A program made the position numbers and the translations under genes. From Halieaceae bacterium UBA5085 (GTDB taxonomy: Bacteria; Pseudomonadota; Gammaproteobacteria; Pseudomonadales; Halieaceae), in NCBI GenBank assembly GCA_002414665.1, contig DIAF01000037.1, positions 363 through 31,818 on the forward strand: 31,456 nt of DNA. Direction: 5' to 3'. Positions 1 through 7,265 of this stretch are shown here, in pieces (position 1 is the stretch's first letter; each line of letters begins with the position of its first letter). The notes below the pieces were generated by a model. It was not told where the DNA came from. It saw only the letters and a list, made by a program, of their open reading frames with translations, and made no database searches.

Positions 1-773
1 CGGTTCATCGCCTTGCACATGATCTGCGTGAGGATGATACCCGAGGCGCCCACCAGGGAGCCGGCGACAATGAGGATGTTGTTATTGATGGCGAAACCCG
101 CCGCACAGGCCGCAAGACCTGAATAGGAGTTCAGCAGCGAGATGACCACCGGCATGTCGGCGCCGCCAATGGGGATCACCGCCATGATGCCGAACAGCAG
201 GGACAGCGCGATGATGGCGTACAGCCACTGGCTGTTCTCGGGCTGCAGACAGAACATCACGGCGCTGGCAAGAATCGCCAGCACCAGCAGACTGTTGACG
301 ATCTGCTGGCCGCTGAACGTCACGGCGCCGCTGCCAATCTTCTCGCTCAGTTTGCCGTAGGCCACCAGTGAGCCGGTGAAGGTCAAACCACCGATCAGGA
401 TGGACAGCACGATGGTCACCAGGATGAAGGTGTTGCTGTCGCCGCTGCCGAGGGCCGCAGCGCCAACCAGCAGGCTGGCCATGCCGCCAAAGCCGTTGAA
501 CAGCGCCACCATCTCGGGCATGGAGGTCATCTGAACCAGACGCGCGGCACCGGCGCCGATCACACCGCCGACAACCATCCCCGCCAGTACCCACTGGAAC
601 TCGACGATACCCTGGTCGAGCAGCGCGGCGACAATCGCCAGCAGCATGCCCACGGCAGACAGCAGGTTACCCTTGCGCGCCGTGGCGGCGGAACCCAGCA
701 GCTTGAGGCCGAAAATAAACAGGGCCGCCGCGACAACAAACGCCAATTGAATGGCCAATCCGGTTGCACCCAT
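1..773 (-). CDS. pntB: NAD(P) transhydrogenase subunit beta (partial, 3' end outside window)
   Basis: Membrane subunit of the proton-translocating nicotinamide nucleotide transhydrogenase, which uses the proton gradient to drive hydride transfer from NADH to NADP+. The frame opens with ATG at 773, two bases after the pntAB stop, and stays open to the left edge (257 codons visible). The visible part begins MGATGLAIQLAFVVAAAL and contains repeated hydrophobic segments. Conserved PntB stretches include VEFQWVLAGMVVGG and SMPEMVALFNGFGG near residues 60-105, and IPIGGADMPVVISLLNSYSG near residues 195-215. The C-terminal NADP-binding domain lies outside the window. The gene is the last visible member of a tightly packed pntAA-pntAB-pntB operon. 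Function is confident by family; only the end is missing. Confidence 0.95.
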   Translation of the reverse strand, partial: MGATGLAIQLAFVVAAALFIFGLKLLGSAATARKGNLLSAVGMLLAIVAALLDQGIVEFQWVLAGMVVGGVIGAGAARLVQMTSMPEMVALFNGFGGMASLLVGAAALGSGDSNTFILVTIVLSILIGGLTFTGSLVAYGKLSEKIGSGAVTFSGQQIVNSLLVLAILASAVMFCLQPENSQWLYAIIALSLLFGIMAVIPIGGADMPVVISLLNSYSGLAACAAGFAINNNILIVAGSLVGASGIILTQIMCKAMN

Positions 774-775
774 GA

Positions 776-1057
776 TTATTTACCCCTCTTCTTGAACATC
801 GCCAGCATGCGGTCGGTCACCATGTAACCACCCACCACGTTGATCGTCGCCAGGGCGACGGCCGCCGCACCCAACCACTGGGCCACATCGTGCTGGCCCG
901 TGCCGGCGAGGCTGATGGCACCGACCACGGTGATGCCGGAAATCGCGTTGGCACCGGACATCAGCGGCGTGTGCAGCGTTGCCGGTACTTTGTTGATCAG
1001 TTCGAAGCCCAGAAAAATGGACAACATCAATATAAAGGTCAGGAATACGGCTTCCAT
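776..1057 (-). CDS. pntAB: NAD(P) transhydrogenase subunit alpha part 2 (membrane part)
   Basis: A 93-residue hydrophobic protein matching the C-terminal membrane portion of the PntA alpha subunit. It has about three transmembrane stretches (roughly residues 3-20, 35-52 and 60-80) and the typical segment NKVPATLHTPLMSGANAISGI at about 22-42. In E. coli this part is fused to the NAD-binding part in one 510-residue PntA. Here it is a separate gene, the arrangement known from Rhodospirillum rubrum. It starts one base after the pntAA stop and ends two bases before pntB, so the three subunits are almost certainly co-translated from one mRNA. Confidence 0.95.
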   Translation of the reverse strand: MEAVFLTFILMLSIFLGFELINKVPATLHTPLMSGANAISGITVVGAISLAGTGQHDVAQWLGAAAVALATINVVGGYMVTDRMLAMFKKRGK

Positions 1058-1058
1058 A

Positions 1059-2201
1059 TCAGTTGCCCCCCTCCAGGATTTTCTTGATGGTTTCGTTGGT
1101 CACTTCACCACCGTGCGTAATGATGCAGCCGGGCAGGATGTCGTGTTCAAAGTCGATCTTGAAGGCGTTGCTCTCCTTGTCCCAGGCATCGTCCACCAGG
1201 TTGAAGAGGTTGCTCGCATACATGTGGCTGGCGTCGCGGCAGACTTCATTGGGCAGGTTGCCCTTGCCGATGATGGTGACGCCGTTCACGGTAACCACTT
1301 CGTTGGGCACCGAGCCCTCGACGTTGCCACCGGTTTCGGCGGCCATGTCCACGATCACGGAACCCGGCTTCATGCCTTCCACCATGTCCCGGGTAACGAT
1401 CACAGGGGGCTTGCGGCCAAACACCTGGGCGGTGGTGATCACCACGTCGGAATCGGCAATGGTGTCTTTCTGCGCGTCGCGCTGTTTCTGGATCTGCTCC
1501 GGCGTGAGCTCCGTGGCGTAGCCACCGGCCGTCTCACCGGTTTGCCCGAGATCGATATCGAGGAAGGTGGCGCCCAGCGAGCGCACCTGTTCTGCCACCA
1601 CAGGGCGGGTATCGAAGGCCGTCACCCGCGCACCGAGACGCTTGGCGGTCGCAATTGCCTGCAGACCGGCCACACCGGCGCCAATAATGAACACCTTGGC
1701 CGGCTTCAGGGTGCCCGCCGGGGTCATCATCATCGGAAAGATGCGCGGCAGGTGCGTAGCAGCCTGCAGCACCATGACATAACCCGCCAGGTTGGCCTGG
1801 GAGCTCAGCGCGTCCATTTTCTGGCTGCGCGTGGTGCGCGGAATCATTTCCATGCTGATGGAGGTGACACCGTGCTGCTGCAGGGTGCGCACCAGATCGT
1901 GCTCATTGAACGGATCCAGGTAGCTGATGTGGATGCAGCCCTTTTTCATCAGCGCGATATCGGCCTTTTCGGGCTTGCGCAGGCGCAACAGCATGTCGGC
2001 GTCACGGAACAGGCCTTCGCGATCGGTCGTCAGCGTGGCACCGGCTGCAGCGTATTCCTCATCCGTGAACCCGGACCCGAGGCCCATACCATTTTCAATG
2101 ACCAGGTCAGCACCCAGGCGACACAGCTTCTTGGCTGTCTCCGGTGTGACCGGCACCCGGTTTTCGCCCGGATGCGTCTCCCTCGGAATTGCGATGCGCA
2201 T
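1059..2201 (-). CDS. pntAA: NAD(P) transhydrogenase subunit alpha part 1 (NAD-binding part)
   Basis: A 380-residue soluble domain I of transhydrogenase, the NAD(H)-binding subunit. It begins MRIAIPRETHPGENRVPVTPETAKKL, the conserved N-terminus shared with alanine dehydrogenase. It carries the dinucleotide-binding stretch GAGVAGLQAIATAKRLGA followed by TAFDTRP, near residues 170-200. The C-terminus (THGGEVTNETIKKILEGGN) ends before the membrane part, which is the next gene. The ATG at 2201 is preceded on the minus strand by an AGGAAG ribosome site. This is the first gene of the pnt operon, transcribed away from the chrR terminator, with its promoter presumably in the gap at 2202-2479. Confidence 0.96.
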   Translation of the reverse strand: MRIAIPRETHPGENRVPVTPETAKKLCRLGADLVIENGMGLGSGFTDEEYAAAGATLTTDREGLFRDADMLLRLRKPEKADIALMKKGCIHISYLDPFNEHDLVRTLQQHGVTSISMEMIPRTTRSQKMDALSSQANLAGYVMVLQAATHLPRIFPMMMTPAGTLKPAKVFIIGAGVAGLQAIATAKRLGARVTAFDTRPVVAEQVRSLGATFLDIDLGQTGETAGGYATELTPEQIQKQRDAQKDTIADSDVVITTAQVFGRKPPVIVTRDMVEGMKPGSVIVDMAAETGGNVEGSVPNEVVTVNGVTIIGKGNLPNEVCRDASHMYASNLFNLVDDAWDKESNAFKIDFEHDILPGCIITHGGEVTNETIKKILEGGN

Positions 2202-2479
2202 AGTTCTTCCTACCCCGTTTTCAAGCGTGTCGGTTGAGATTTCTGTCGTTGTTGTGGCCGGAACAGCAGGGTCTGGCGCTTTATTTTGTAACCTGCGGTA
2301 ACCCCTGAATCCGGCTCTCCCTGTTTTTCGGCACGGGACTGTAGCACACAGACCCCGGTCAAGGAATTATGCCTAATATTCACATGACAAATAGTTACGG
2401 GACAGGCATTGGCCGACTCAATGCCTGAGTATCCCATGGCCTGCGGCTTCCACCATCCCGCAAACAGGTGAAGGCAGAC
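2202..2479. other. Non-coding gap upstream of pntAA
   Basis: This stretch separates the pntAA start from the terminator of the rpoE-chrR operon. A 75-codon open frame on the minus strand (2210-2437) has no recognisable features and runs into the pntAA ribosome site, so I do not call it a gene. The region is more AT-rich around 2360-2400, where the pnt promoter probably lies. I could not identify a convincing -35/-10 pair. Confidence 0.5.
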
Positions 2480-2503
2480 AAAAAAAAGCCCCCGGGAGGG
2501 GGC
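2480..2503 (-). terminator. Rho-independent terminator of the rpoE-chrR operon
   Basis: On the minus strand, just after the chrR stop, there is a perfect 6-bp stem GCCCCC/GGGGGC with the 4-base loop TCCC (2488-2503). It is followed directly by eight T residues (2480-2487). This is a textbook intrinsic terminator. It would end transcription of rpoE-chrR and insulate the pnt operon downstream. Confidence 0.9.
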
Positions 2504-2510
2504 AGTCGAA

Positions 2511-3167
2511 TCAGCCTGCGCGCAATTGCAGGAATGGGTTCATCCAGCGGTACTTCCAGCTGGTGAAGCGCAGGGGCGCGTCCAGCACGGCCAGACAGAT
2601 GCAGTCCTCTGACTGCAACGCTGTGGGTGCATGGGTGTCACTGGCCTCGCGGAACAGGAAATCGCCCTCGTGGTAGCTGCCAGCGGCGTCAGAGAACCCC
2701 CCCTGCAGCACCAGCGTCATTTCAGAGCCGCGGTGGGTATGCTCGGGAATCTTGCCGCCCGCCTTGATGTGATAAAGCGCAAACTCGTAGGCGGTGTCTC
2801 CCGTTTTCAGGTAGCTGATACTCAGGGAGGACGTGATCTTGTTCCAGGACAGCTCGGAGAAATCGCCCTTCATCAGCCGCTGCAACAGCGCCGGGAGCCG
2901 GCCTACCGCAGGATCCTGGGCACGCCGGTAGCTGAGTGGTGGCTCCTCGTCCAGCCGCGCCAGTACCGTGTTGAGCAGCGCGTCGCCCACCGGCACCGGT
3001 GTCAGGCTCTCGAACAACACGGCACCCAGATCCTGCAAGCGTGCACTTTGCTGCTGGCACTGGGGGCAGTAATTGAGGTGTGCCGAGATGCAGGCGGACT
3101 GCGCGAGCGGCAGGATACCCGCCACGTACTCGGTCAATAAATCAACGCTTGGATGAAACTTGGCCAT
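2511..3167 (-). CDS. chrR: ChrR-type zinc cupin anti-sigma factor
   Basis: A 218-residue protein of the ChrR family, which holds its ECF sigma factor inactive until singlet oxygen or a related stress releases it. The N-terminal zinc anti-sigma domain carries H5, H30, C34 and C37, one residue offset from the zinc ligands H6, H31, C35 and C38 reported for Rhodobacter sphaeroides ChrR. The C-terminal cupin domain carries H143, H145, E149 and H179, in the motifs EHTHRGSEMTLVLQGG and DTHAP, again matching the ChrR cupin ligands with a shift of two. All metal ligands are therefore retained. It lies 13 bases downstream of its sigma partner and ends at a strong terminator. The ATG at 3167 fits the family N-terminus. 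Confidence 0.93.
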   Translation of the reverse strand: MAKFHPSVDLLTEYVAGILPLAQSACISAHLNYCPQCQQQSARLQDLGAVLFESLTPVPVGDALLNTVLARLDEEPPLSYRRAQDPAVGRLPALLQRLMKGDFSELSWNKITSSLSISYLKTGDTAYEFALYHIKAGGKIPEHTHRGSEMTLVLQGGFSDAAGSYHEGDFLFREASDTHAPTALQSEDCICLAVLDAPLRFTSWKYRWMNPFLQLRAG

Positions 3168-3180
3168 GATATTCTGCTAC

Positions 3181-3780
3181 TTACCTGTCTAACTGAATTT
3201 GCAATTTCTGGATGGCCAGCCGGACCCGTGATTTGACGGTGCCCAGCGGGAGATCCAACTCAGCCGCCGCTTCAGCGTGCGACTTGCCTTCCATGTATAC
3301 CTTGGCGAGTATCTGCGCCTGATCGGGCGGCAGGGTACCCATCAATTCGTGGATCGTGTCCCGGCTGCGGCGGCTCTGCAACATGGCAAAGGGCTCGCTG
3401 GGCTCCTGATCCGGCATGAAGTCGTCAGCTGCGAGCGGCGTGTCGAACTTCTGCAGTCTGCGGAACATGTCCGTGCGGCAATTGCGCGCTATGGTATACA
3501 CCCAGGTGCTCGCGGCCGCCTTCTCCGGATTAAACGCGGACGCCTTCTGCCAGGCCTTCAGCATCACTTCCTGAACGAGTTCATCCGCATGCGCCGCGGA
3601 CAGGCTGGACCCGGACAGCGCGAAGGCCTTGATCAGCGGCGCAAAATGGCGAAAAAACCGTGTAAACGCCGCGCGATCACCGGTCGCTGCAATTTGTGTG
3701 AGGCACTCGCTCCACTCGTCTGTACGGCGCCCTGTGGGGCCCTGCCAGCCGTTCGACGCACTGTCGATCTTTTCTTCCAC
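3181..3780 (-). CDS. rpoE: ECF RNA polymerase sigma factor, RpoE/ECF11 type (ChrR partner)
   Basis: A 199-residue extracytoplasmic-function sigma factor. Region 2 spans about residues 36-105, including FFRHFAPLIKAFALS, DELVQEVMLKAW and STWVYTIARNCRTDMFRR. Region 4 spans about 145-198, including LPPDQAQILAKVYMEGKSHAEAAAELDLPLGTVKSRVRLAIQKL with its helix-turn-helix. Being followed by a ChrR-type anti-sigma identifies it as the singlet-oxygen type (ECF11), not the envelope-stress RpoE of E. coli. The start is GTG at 3780; no in-frame ATG lies upstream. A matching ECF promoter sits 36 bases upstream at 3816-3844 on the same strand, so autoregulation is likely. Divergent to it is the lipid operon with the same promoter motif. 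Confidence 0.93.
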   Translation of the reverse strand: MEEKIDSASNGWQGPTGRRTDEWSECLTQIAATGDRAAFTRFFRHFAPLIKAFALSGSSLSAAHADELVQEVMLKAWQKASAFNPEKAAASTWVYTIARNCRTDMFRRLQKFDTPLAADDFMPDQEPSEPFAMLQSRRSRDTIHELMGTLPPDQAQILAKVYMEGKSHAEAAAELDLPLGTVKSRVRLAIQKLQIQLDR

Positions 3781-3815
3781 CGTTGCACCCGCGTTCTTTC
3801 ATCGTGTTCAGGCCA

Positions 3816-3844
3816 GTATACGCCCCGCCAACGCCACCGGATCA
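3816..3844 (-). promoter_or_regulatory. ECF11-type promoter of rpoE-chrR (predicted autoregulatory)
   Basis: On the minus strand TGATCC (3844-3839) is followed after 16 bases by CGTA at 3822-3819, within CGTATACTGGCC (3822-3811). R. sphaeroides RpoE promoters are known to carry TGATCC at -35, with a TAAGA-type -10 about 18 bases away. Here TATAC lies exactly 18 bases from TGATCC. The predicted transcript starts roughly 30 bases before the rpoE GTG. The same layout is repeated on the other strand 25 bases away. Confidence 0.75.
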
Positions 3845-3868
3845 AATCGTTCGCATAAATAAGCCGAA

Positions 3869-3897
3869 TGATCCAGCCGCACCGGCAGGGCGTAATC
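3869..3897 (+). promoter_or_regulatory. ECF11-type promoter of the FAD-oxidoreductase/DUF1365/methyltransferase operon
   Basis: TGATCC at 3869-3874 is followed after 16 bases by CGTA at 3891-3894, within CGTAATCTGGCC (3891-3902). This block matches the rpoE promoter block CGTATACTGGCC at 10 of 12 positions, at identical spacing. The predicted transcript starts near 3904, leaving a leader of about 75 bases before the TTG start at 3981. This argues that the upstream part of the open frame (3783-3980) is not translated. Confidence 0.75.
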
Positions 3898-3980
3898 TGG
3901 CCATTGAACTATCGTTTGAGGCACAGGTACCAGCCGCTGCGCAGCGCGGTGTCACCTGCAGGCCGGGAGGAGTCACACTT

Positions 3981-5240
3981 TTGGATATCGCAGTCATCGG
4001 TTCAGGTATTTCCGGCCTGTCCTGCGCCCATTATCTCAGCCGCGCGCACCGCGTGACCGTGTTTGAGGCGGGGACGCAGATCGGGGGCCACACGGCCACC
4101 GTTGATGTCAAGCTGGGTACCCGGCGCTATGCCGTGGACACGGGCTTCATCGTCTACAACGACTGGACCTACCCCAATTTTATCGCCCTGTTGCAGGAAC
4201 TCGGCGTCAGCAGCAAGCCGACGGACATGGGCTTCAGCGTCAGCGATCTCGACAGCGGCCTCGAGTACTCGGGCAGCAGCATCAATACCCTGTTCGCGCA
4301 GCGACGCAATCTGGCATCGCCGCGCTTCCTCGGCATGGTACGCGACATCCTGCGCTTCAACCGCGAATCCGTCGCCGACCTGGAGTCCGGATTGCTGCAG
4401 CCCGGGGAAACGCTGGGGCACTACCTGCAGCGCAAACGCTACGGCGACGCCTTCAGCAGTCACTATCTGGTGCCCATGGCCTCGGCGATCTGGTCTGCAG
4501 ACTGCGCGAGCGTGAGCGATTTTCCGCTGGAGTTCTTCCTGCGTTTCTTCCGCAATCACGGCCTGCTTTCGGTCAACAACCGGCCCCAGTGGCGGGTAGT
4601 GGAAGGCGGCTCGCGGGAATACCTGCGGCCGCTCTGCCAGCGCTTCGAGGACCGAATCCACACCTCCAGCGAAGTCACCCACATCAACCGGGACCCAGGC
4701 GGCGTCAACCTCGCCCTGCGCGACGGCCGCAGCTTTCGCTTCGATCAGGTGGTGATAGCGGCACACTCCGATCAGGCTCTGCGAATGCTCGCTGACCCGT
4801 CGGAGGAGGAAAAATCCGTCCTCGGTGCACTGCCCTACCAGAACAACGAAGTTGTTTTGCACACCGACATCCGCCTGCTGCCGCAAAATCGCAAAACCTG
4901 GTCGAGCTGGAATTACCGCCTCGGCGTGGATTCAGGGCGAGCCGTGGTAACCTACAACATGAATATCCTGCAGGGACTCAACGCGCCGGAGACTTTTTGC
5001 GTGACGCTGAACGACACTGCCTCGATCAACCCGAACCGCATCCTCGGCACCTTTAACTATGCCCATCCGGTGTTTTCGCTGGCGGGCATCAAGGCCCAGC
5101 AGCGCTGGCAGGAGATCAATGGCGCACGCAATACCTGGTATTGTGGCGCCTACTGGCACAACGGCTTCCATGAAGATGGTGTCGTCAGCGCACTGCGCGT
5201 GGTGGAAGGCATCAACCAGGCGGCCAAGGCCGCCGCGTGA
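3981..5240 (+). CDS. FAD-dependent amine-oxidase-like oxidoreductase (COG2907 type)
   Basis: A 419-residue flavoprotein with an N-terminal Rossmann FAD site (IAVIGSGISGLSCAHYL, residues 3-19). Further family motifs are GGHTATVDVKL and VDTGFIVYNDWTYPN near residues 35-65, and C-terminal WYCGAYWHNGFHEDGVVSALRVVEGI. It belongs to the predicted NAD/FAD-binding proteins found beside DUF1365 and cyclopropane-synthase genes. Relatives have been linked to oxidation of membrane fatty acids, including furan fatty acid formation in Rhodobacter, but the reaction here is not proven. I choose the TTG at 3981 because a GGGAGG ribosome site lies about nine bases upstream, the Rossmann fold begins directly after it, and a promoter sits inside the longer open frame (from 3783). 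Its stop overlaps the next gene's GTG. Confidence 0.88.
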   Translation: MDIAVIGSGISGLSCAHYLSRAHRVTVFEAGTQIGGHTATVDVKLGTRRYAVDTGFIVYNDWTYPNFIALLQELGVSSKPTDMGFSVSDLDSGLEYSGSSINTLFAQRRNLASPRFLGMVRDILRFNRESVADLESGLLQPGETLGHYLQRKRYGDAFSSHYLVPMASAIWSADCASVSDFPLEFFLRFFRNHGLLSVNNRPQWRVVEGGSREYLRPLCQRFEDRIHTSSEVTHINRDPGGVNLALRDGRSFRFDQVVIAAHSDQALRMLADPSEEEKSVLGALPYQNNEVVLHTDIRLLPQNRKTWSSWNYRLGVDSGRAVVTYNMNILQGLNAPETFCVTLNDTASINPNRILGTFNYAHPVFSLAGIKAQQRWQEINGARNTWYCGAYWHNGFHEDGVVSALRVVEGINQAAKAAA

Positions 5241-5992
5241 AGTCCCGGCTGTACCAGGGCATGCTGCGCCACCGCCGCTTCCTGCCCCGTGAGCACGCCT
5301 TCAGCTATCGCGTCTTCATGCCCTGGATTTGCCTGGATGAGCTGCCCCAGCTGTTTGCCAAACGCTGGCTGTGGTCCAGCACGCGCTGGGCGCCCGCGCG
5401 CTTCCTGCGCAGCGATTTTCTCGGTGATCCCGCAATACCGCTCGCAGACGAGGTGCGGCGCCGCATCCGCGAAGAAACCGGAGAGGAGCACACCGGGCCC
5501 ATCTACCTGCTCGCCAACCTGCGCTACTTCGGTTACCAGATCAACCCGATAGCCTGTTACTACTGCTTCAGTGACGACGAAAGCCGCCTTGAGTTCCTGG
5601 TAGCGGAGGTGACCAACACACCCTGGGATGAGCGCCACAGCTACGTCCTCCGAGGTCCTGAGAGCGGCCGCTGGCTGCAACACACCTTCGACAAGGCAAT
5701 GCATGTGTCGCCTTTCAACCCGATGGACATGCACTACGTGTGGCGCAGCAACACCCCCGGCGAGCGTCTGTCCATCTACCTGGCGACGGACACCGACGAG
5801 GGCCGCATTTTCGAGGCCAATCTCACCCTGCGCGCCCGGCCCATGACCGGTCGCAACCTGAACCGCATTCTCTGGCGCCACCCACTGATGACACTCAAGG
5901 TGGCCCTGGGCATTTACTGGCAGGCACTGCGCCTGTTTATCAAAGGGGTGCCGGTGCACAACCACCCCGGATCGAGACCTTCTGGAGCGTGA
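5237..5992 (+). CDS. DUF1365 family protein
   Basis: A 251-residue protein of the DUF1365 (COG3496) family. Recognisable blocks are LYQGMLRHRRFLPREHAFSYRVFM at about 4-27, FGYQINPIACYYCF near 98-111, VAEVTNTPWDERHSYVL near 120-136, and HVSPFNPMDMHYVW near 156-169. Its biochemical role is unknown. The family is nearly always encoded between an FAD oxidoreductase and a cyclopropane-fatty-acid-synthase-like methyltransferase, which suggests a role in modifying membrane acyl chains. The GTG start at 5237 overlaps the previous stop as GTGA, and the ATG of the next gene follows one base after the stop, so the three genes are translationally coupled. Confidence 0.9.
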   Translation: MKSRLYQGMLRHRRFLPREHAFSYRVFMPWICLDELPQLFAKRWLWSSTRWAPARFLRSDFLGDPAIPLADEVRRRIREETGEEHTGPIYLLANLRYFGYQINPIACYYCFSDDESRLEFLVAEVTNTPWDERHSYVLRGPESGRWLQHTFDKAMHVSPFNPMDMHYVWRSNTPGERLSIYLATDTDEGRIFEANLTLRARPMTGRNLNRILWRHPLMTLKVALGIYWQALRLFIKGVPVHNHPGSRPSGA

Positions 5993-5993
5993 T

Positions 5994-7265
5994 ATGAACG
6001 ACATGAGTGTCAGCCAGGTGCGGCTGCAAACCAAGGCCGGTAAACGCTGGTCCAACCATCAGCTGGCACGCAAGCTGTTGTTGCGGGTACTTGGCAACTT
6101 CACGGTGGGCAGCCTGACCCTGCACGATGGTGGAGAGACGTTCCGGGTCGGCAGCTCACGGCGCGATGGCGAGCCCCATGCCGAGGTAACCGTGCACAAC
6201 CCAGCGGTGTACGGCAAGCTGCTGTCCGGCGGCACCATCGGCTCGGGCGAAGCCTACATCGAGGGAGACTGGTCGACCCCCGACCTGACCACGGTCACAC
6301 GCCTGTTCAGCGCCAACATGCTCACCATGGAAGCGATGGAGCGCGGCCAGTCCTGGCTGGTGCGGCTGGGCCTGAAGCTCGCGCACGGCATGAACCGCAA
6401 CACGCACTCCGGTTCTCGCCGGAATATTGCGGCGCACTACGATCTGGGCAACGATTTCTTCCGCCTGTTCCTCGACCCGACCATGATGTACTCCTCCGCG
6501 CTCTTCCCCAGCGCCGACACCTCCCTGGAAGAAGCGTCACTGGCCAAACTCGACGAAATCTGCCAGCAGCTGGAACTCAGCCCGGACGACCACTTGCTCG
6601 AAATCGGCACCGGCTGGGGCGGCATGGCGATTCACGCCGCGCAAAATTACGGCTGCCGGGTCACCACAACGACCATTTCCCGTGAGCAATTCAATTACAC
6701 CTGCGAGCGCGTGGCCGCGTTGGGCCTGGGTGATCGGGTAACGGTGCTCTGCGAGGACTACCGCAATCTCACCGGGCAATACGACAAGCTGGTGTCTATC
6801 GAGATGATCGAGGCGGTGGGACACCAGTTTTACGGTACCTACTTTGCGCGCTGCAGCGAATTGCTGAAACCCAACGGAAAAATGGTGATACAGGCGATCA
6901 CCATCAGCGACCAGCGCTACCAGCAGGCCCGGGATACCGTCGACTTCATCAAGCGTTTCATCTTCCCCGGGGGCTGCCTGCCGTCCATTGCGGTGATTGC
7001 CAACCACCTGGCCCGCGACACTGATATGCAGATGGTGCATCTGCGCGACATCACACTGGACTACGCACGCACCCTGGCCGCCTGGCGCGAGCGCTTCATC
7101 GCGCAACTGGACGCAGTGCGCCGACAGGGCTTTGACGACCAGTTCATCCGCATGTGGGAGTTTTACCTCTGCTACTGCGAGGGCGGCTTCCGCGAGCGGA
7201 TTATCGGCACAGTGCAACTCGCCTTTGCCAAGCCAGGCTATCGTCCACCGGCCGTGACAGGGTAA
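5994..7265 (+). CDS. Cyclopropane-fatty-acid-synthase family SAM-dependent methyltransferase
   Basis: A 423-residue protein of the CFA synthase family, which transfers a methyl(ene) group from S-adenosylmethionine to unsaturated acyl chains of membrane phospholipids. Visible motifs are RRNIAAHYDLGNDFFRLFLDPTMMYSSALF near residues 142-171, the SAM-binding EIGTGWGGMAIHAA near 202-215, TTTISREQFNYT, SIEMIEAVGHQFY and the C-terminal YCEGGFRERIIGTVQLAFAKP. The length is close to E. coli Cfa (382) with an N-terminal extension. Whether the product is a cyclopropane or a simple methyl branch cannot be told from sequence. It is the last gene of the ECF-controlled operon. Its 3' end overlaps that of the convergent helicase gene by 28 bases. 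Confidence 0.9.
   Translation: MNDMSVSQVRLQTKAGKRWSNHQLARKLLLRVLGNFTVGSLTLHDGGETFRVGSSRRDGEPHAEVTVHNPAVYGKLLSGGTIGSGEAYIEGDWSTPDLTTVTRLFSANMLTMEAMERGQSWLVRLGLKLAHGMNRNTHSGSRRNIAAHYDLGNDFFRLFLDPTMMYSSALFPSADTSLEEASLAKLDEICQQLELSPDDHLLEIGTGWGGMAIHAAQNYGCRVTTTTISREQFNYTCERVAALGLGDRVTVLCEDYRNLTGQYDKLVSIEMIEAVGHQFYGTYFARCSELLKPNGKMVIQAITISDQRYQQARDTVDFIKRFIFPGGCLPSIAVIANHLARDTDMQMVHLRDITLDYARTLAAWRERFIAQLDAVRRQGFDDQFIRMWEFYLCYCEGGFRERIIGTVQLAFAKPGYRPPAVTG

Noticed and set aside
840..2237. A 465-codon open frame on the plus strand opposite pntAA/pntAB
   Set aside because: It is a shadow of the transhydrogenase genes, which are complete and recognisable on the minus strand.
2210..2437. A 75-codon minus-strand frame upstream of pntAA
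   Set aside because: It has no recognisable features, and its end abuts the pntAA ribosome site in the expected promoter region.
3783..3980. Upstream extension of the FAD oxidoreductase to ATG 3783
   Set aside because: The extension crosses the predicted ECF promoter and shows no homology. The TTG at 3981 has a good ribosome site and opens directly into the Rossmann motif.
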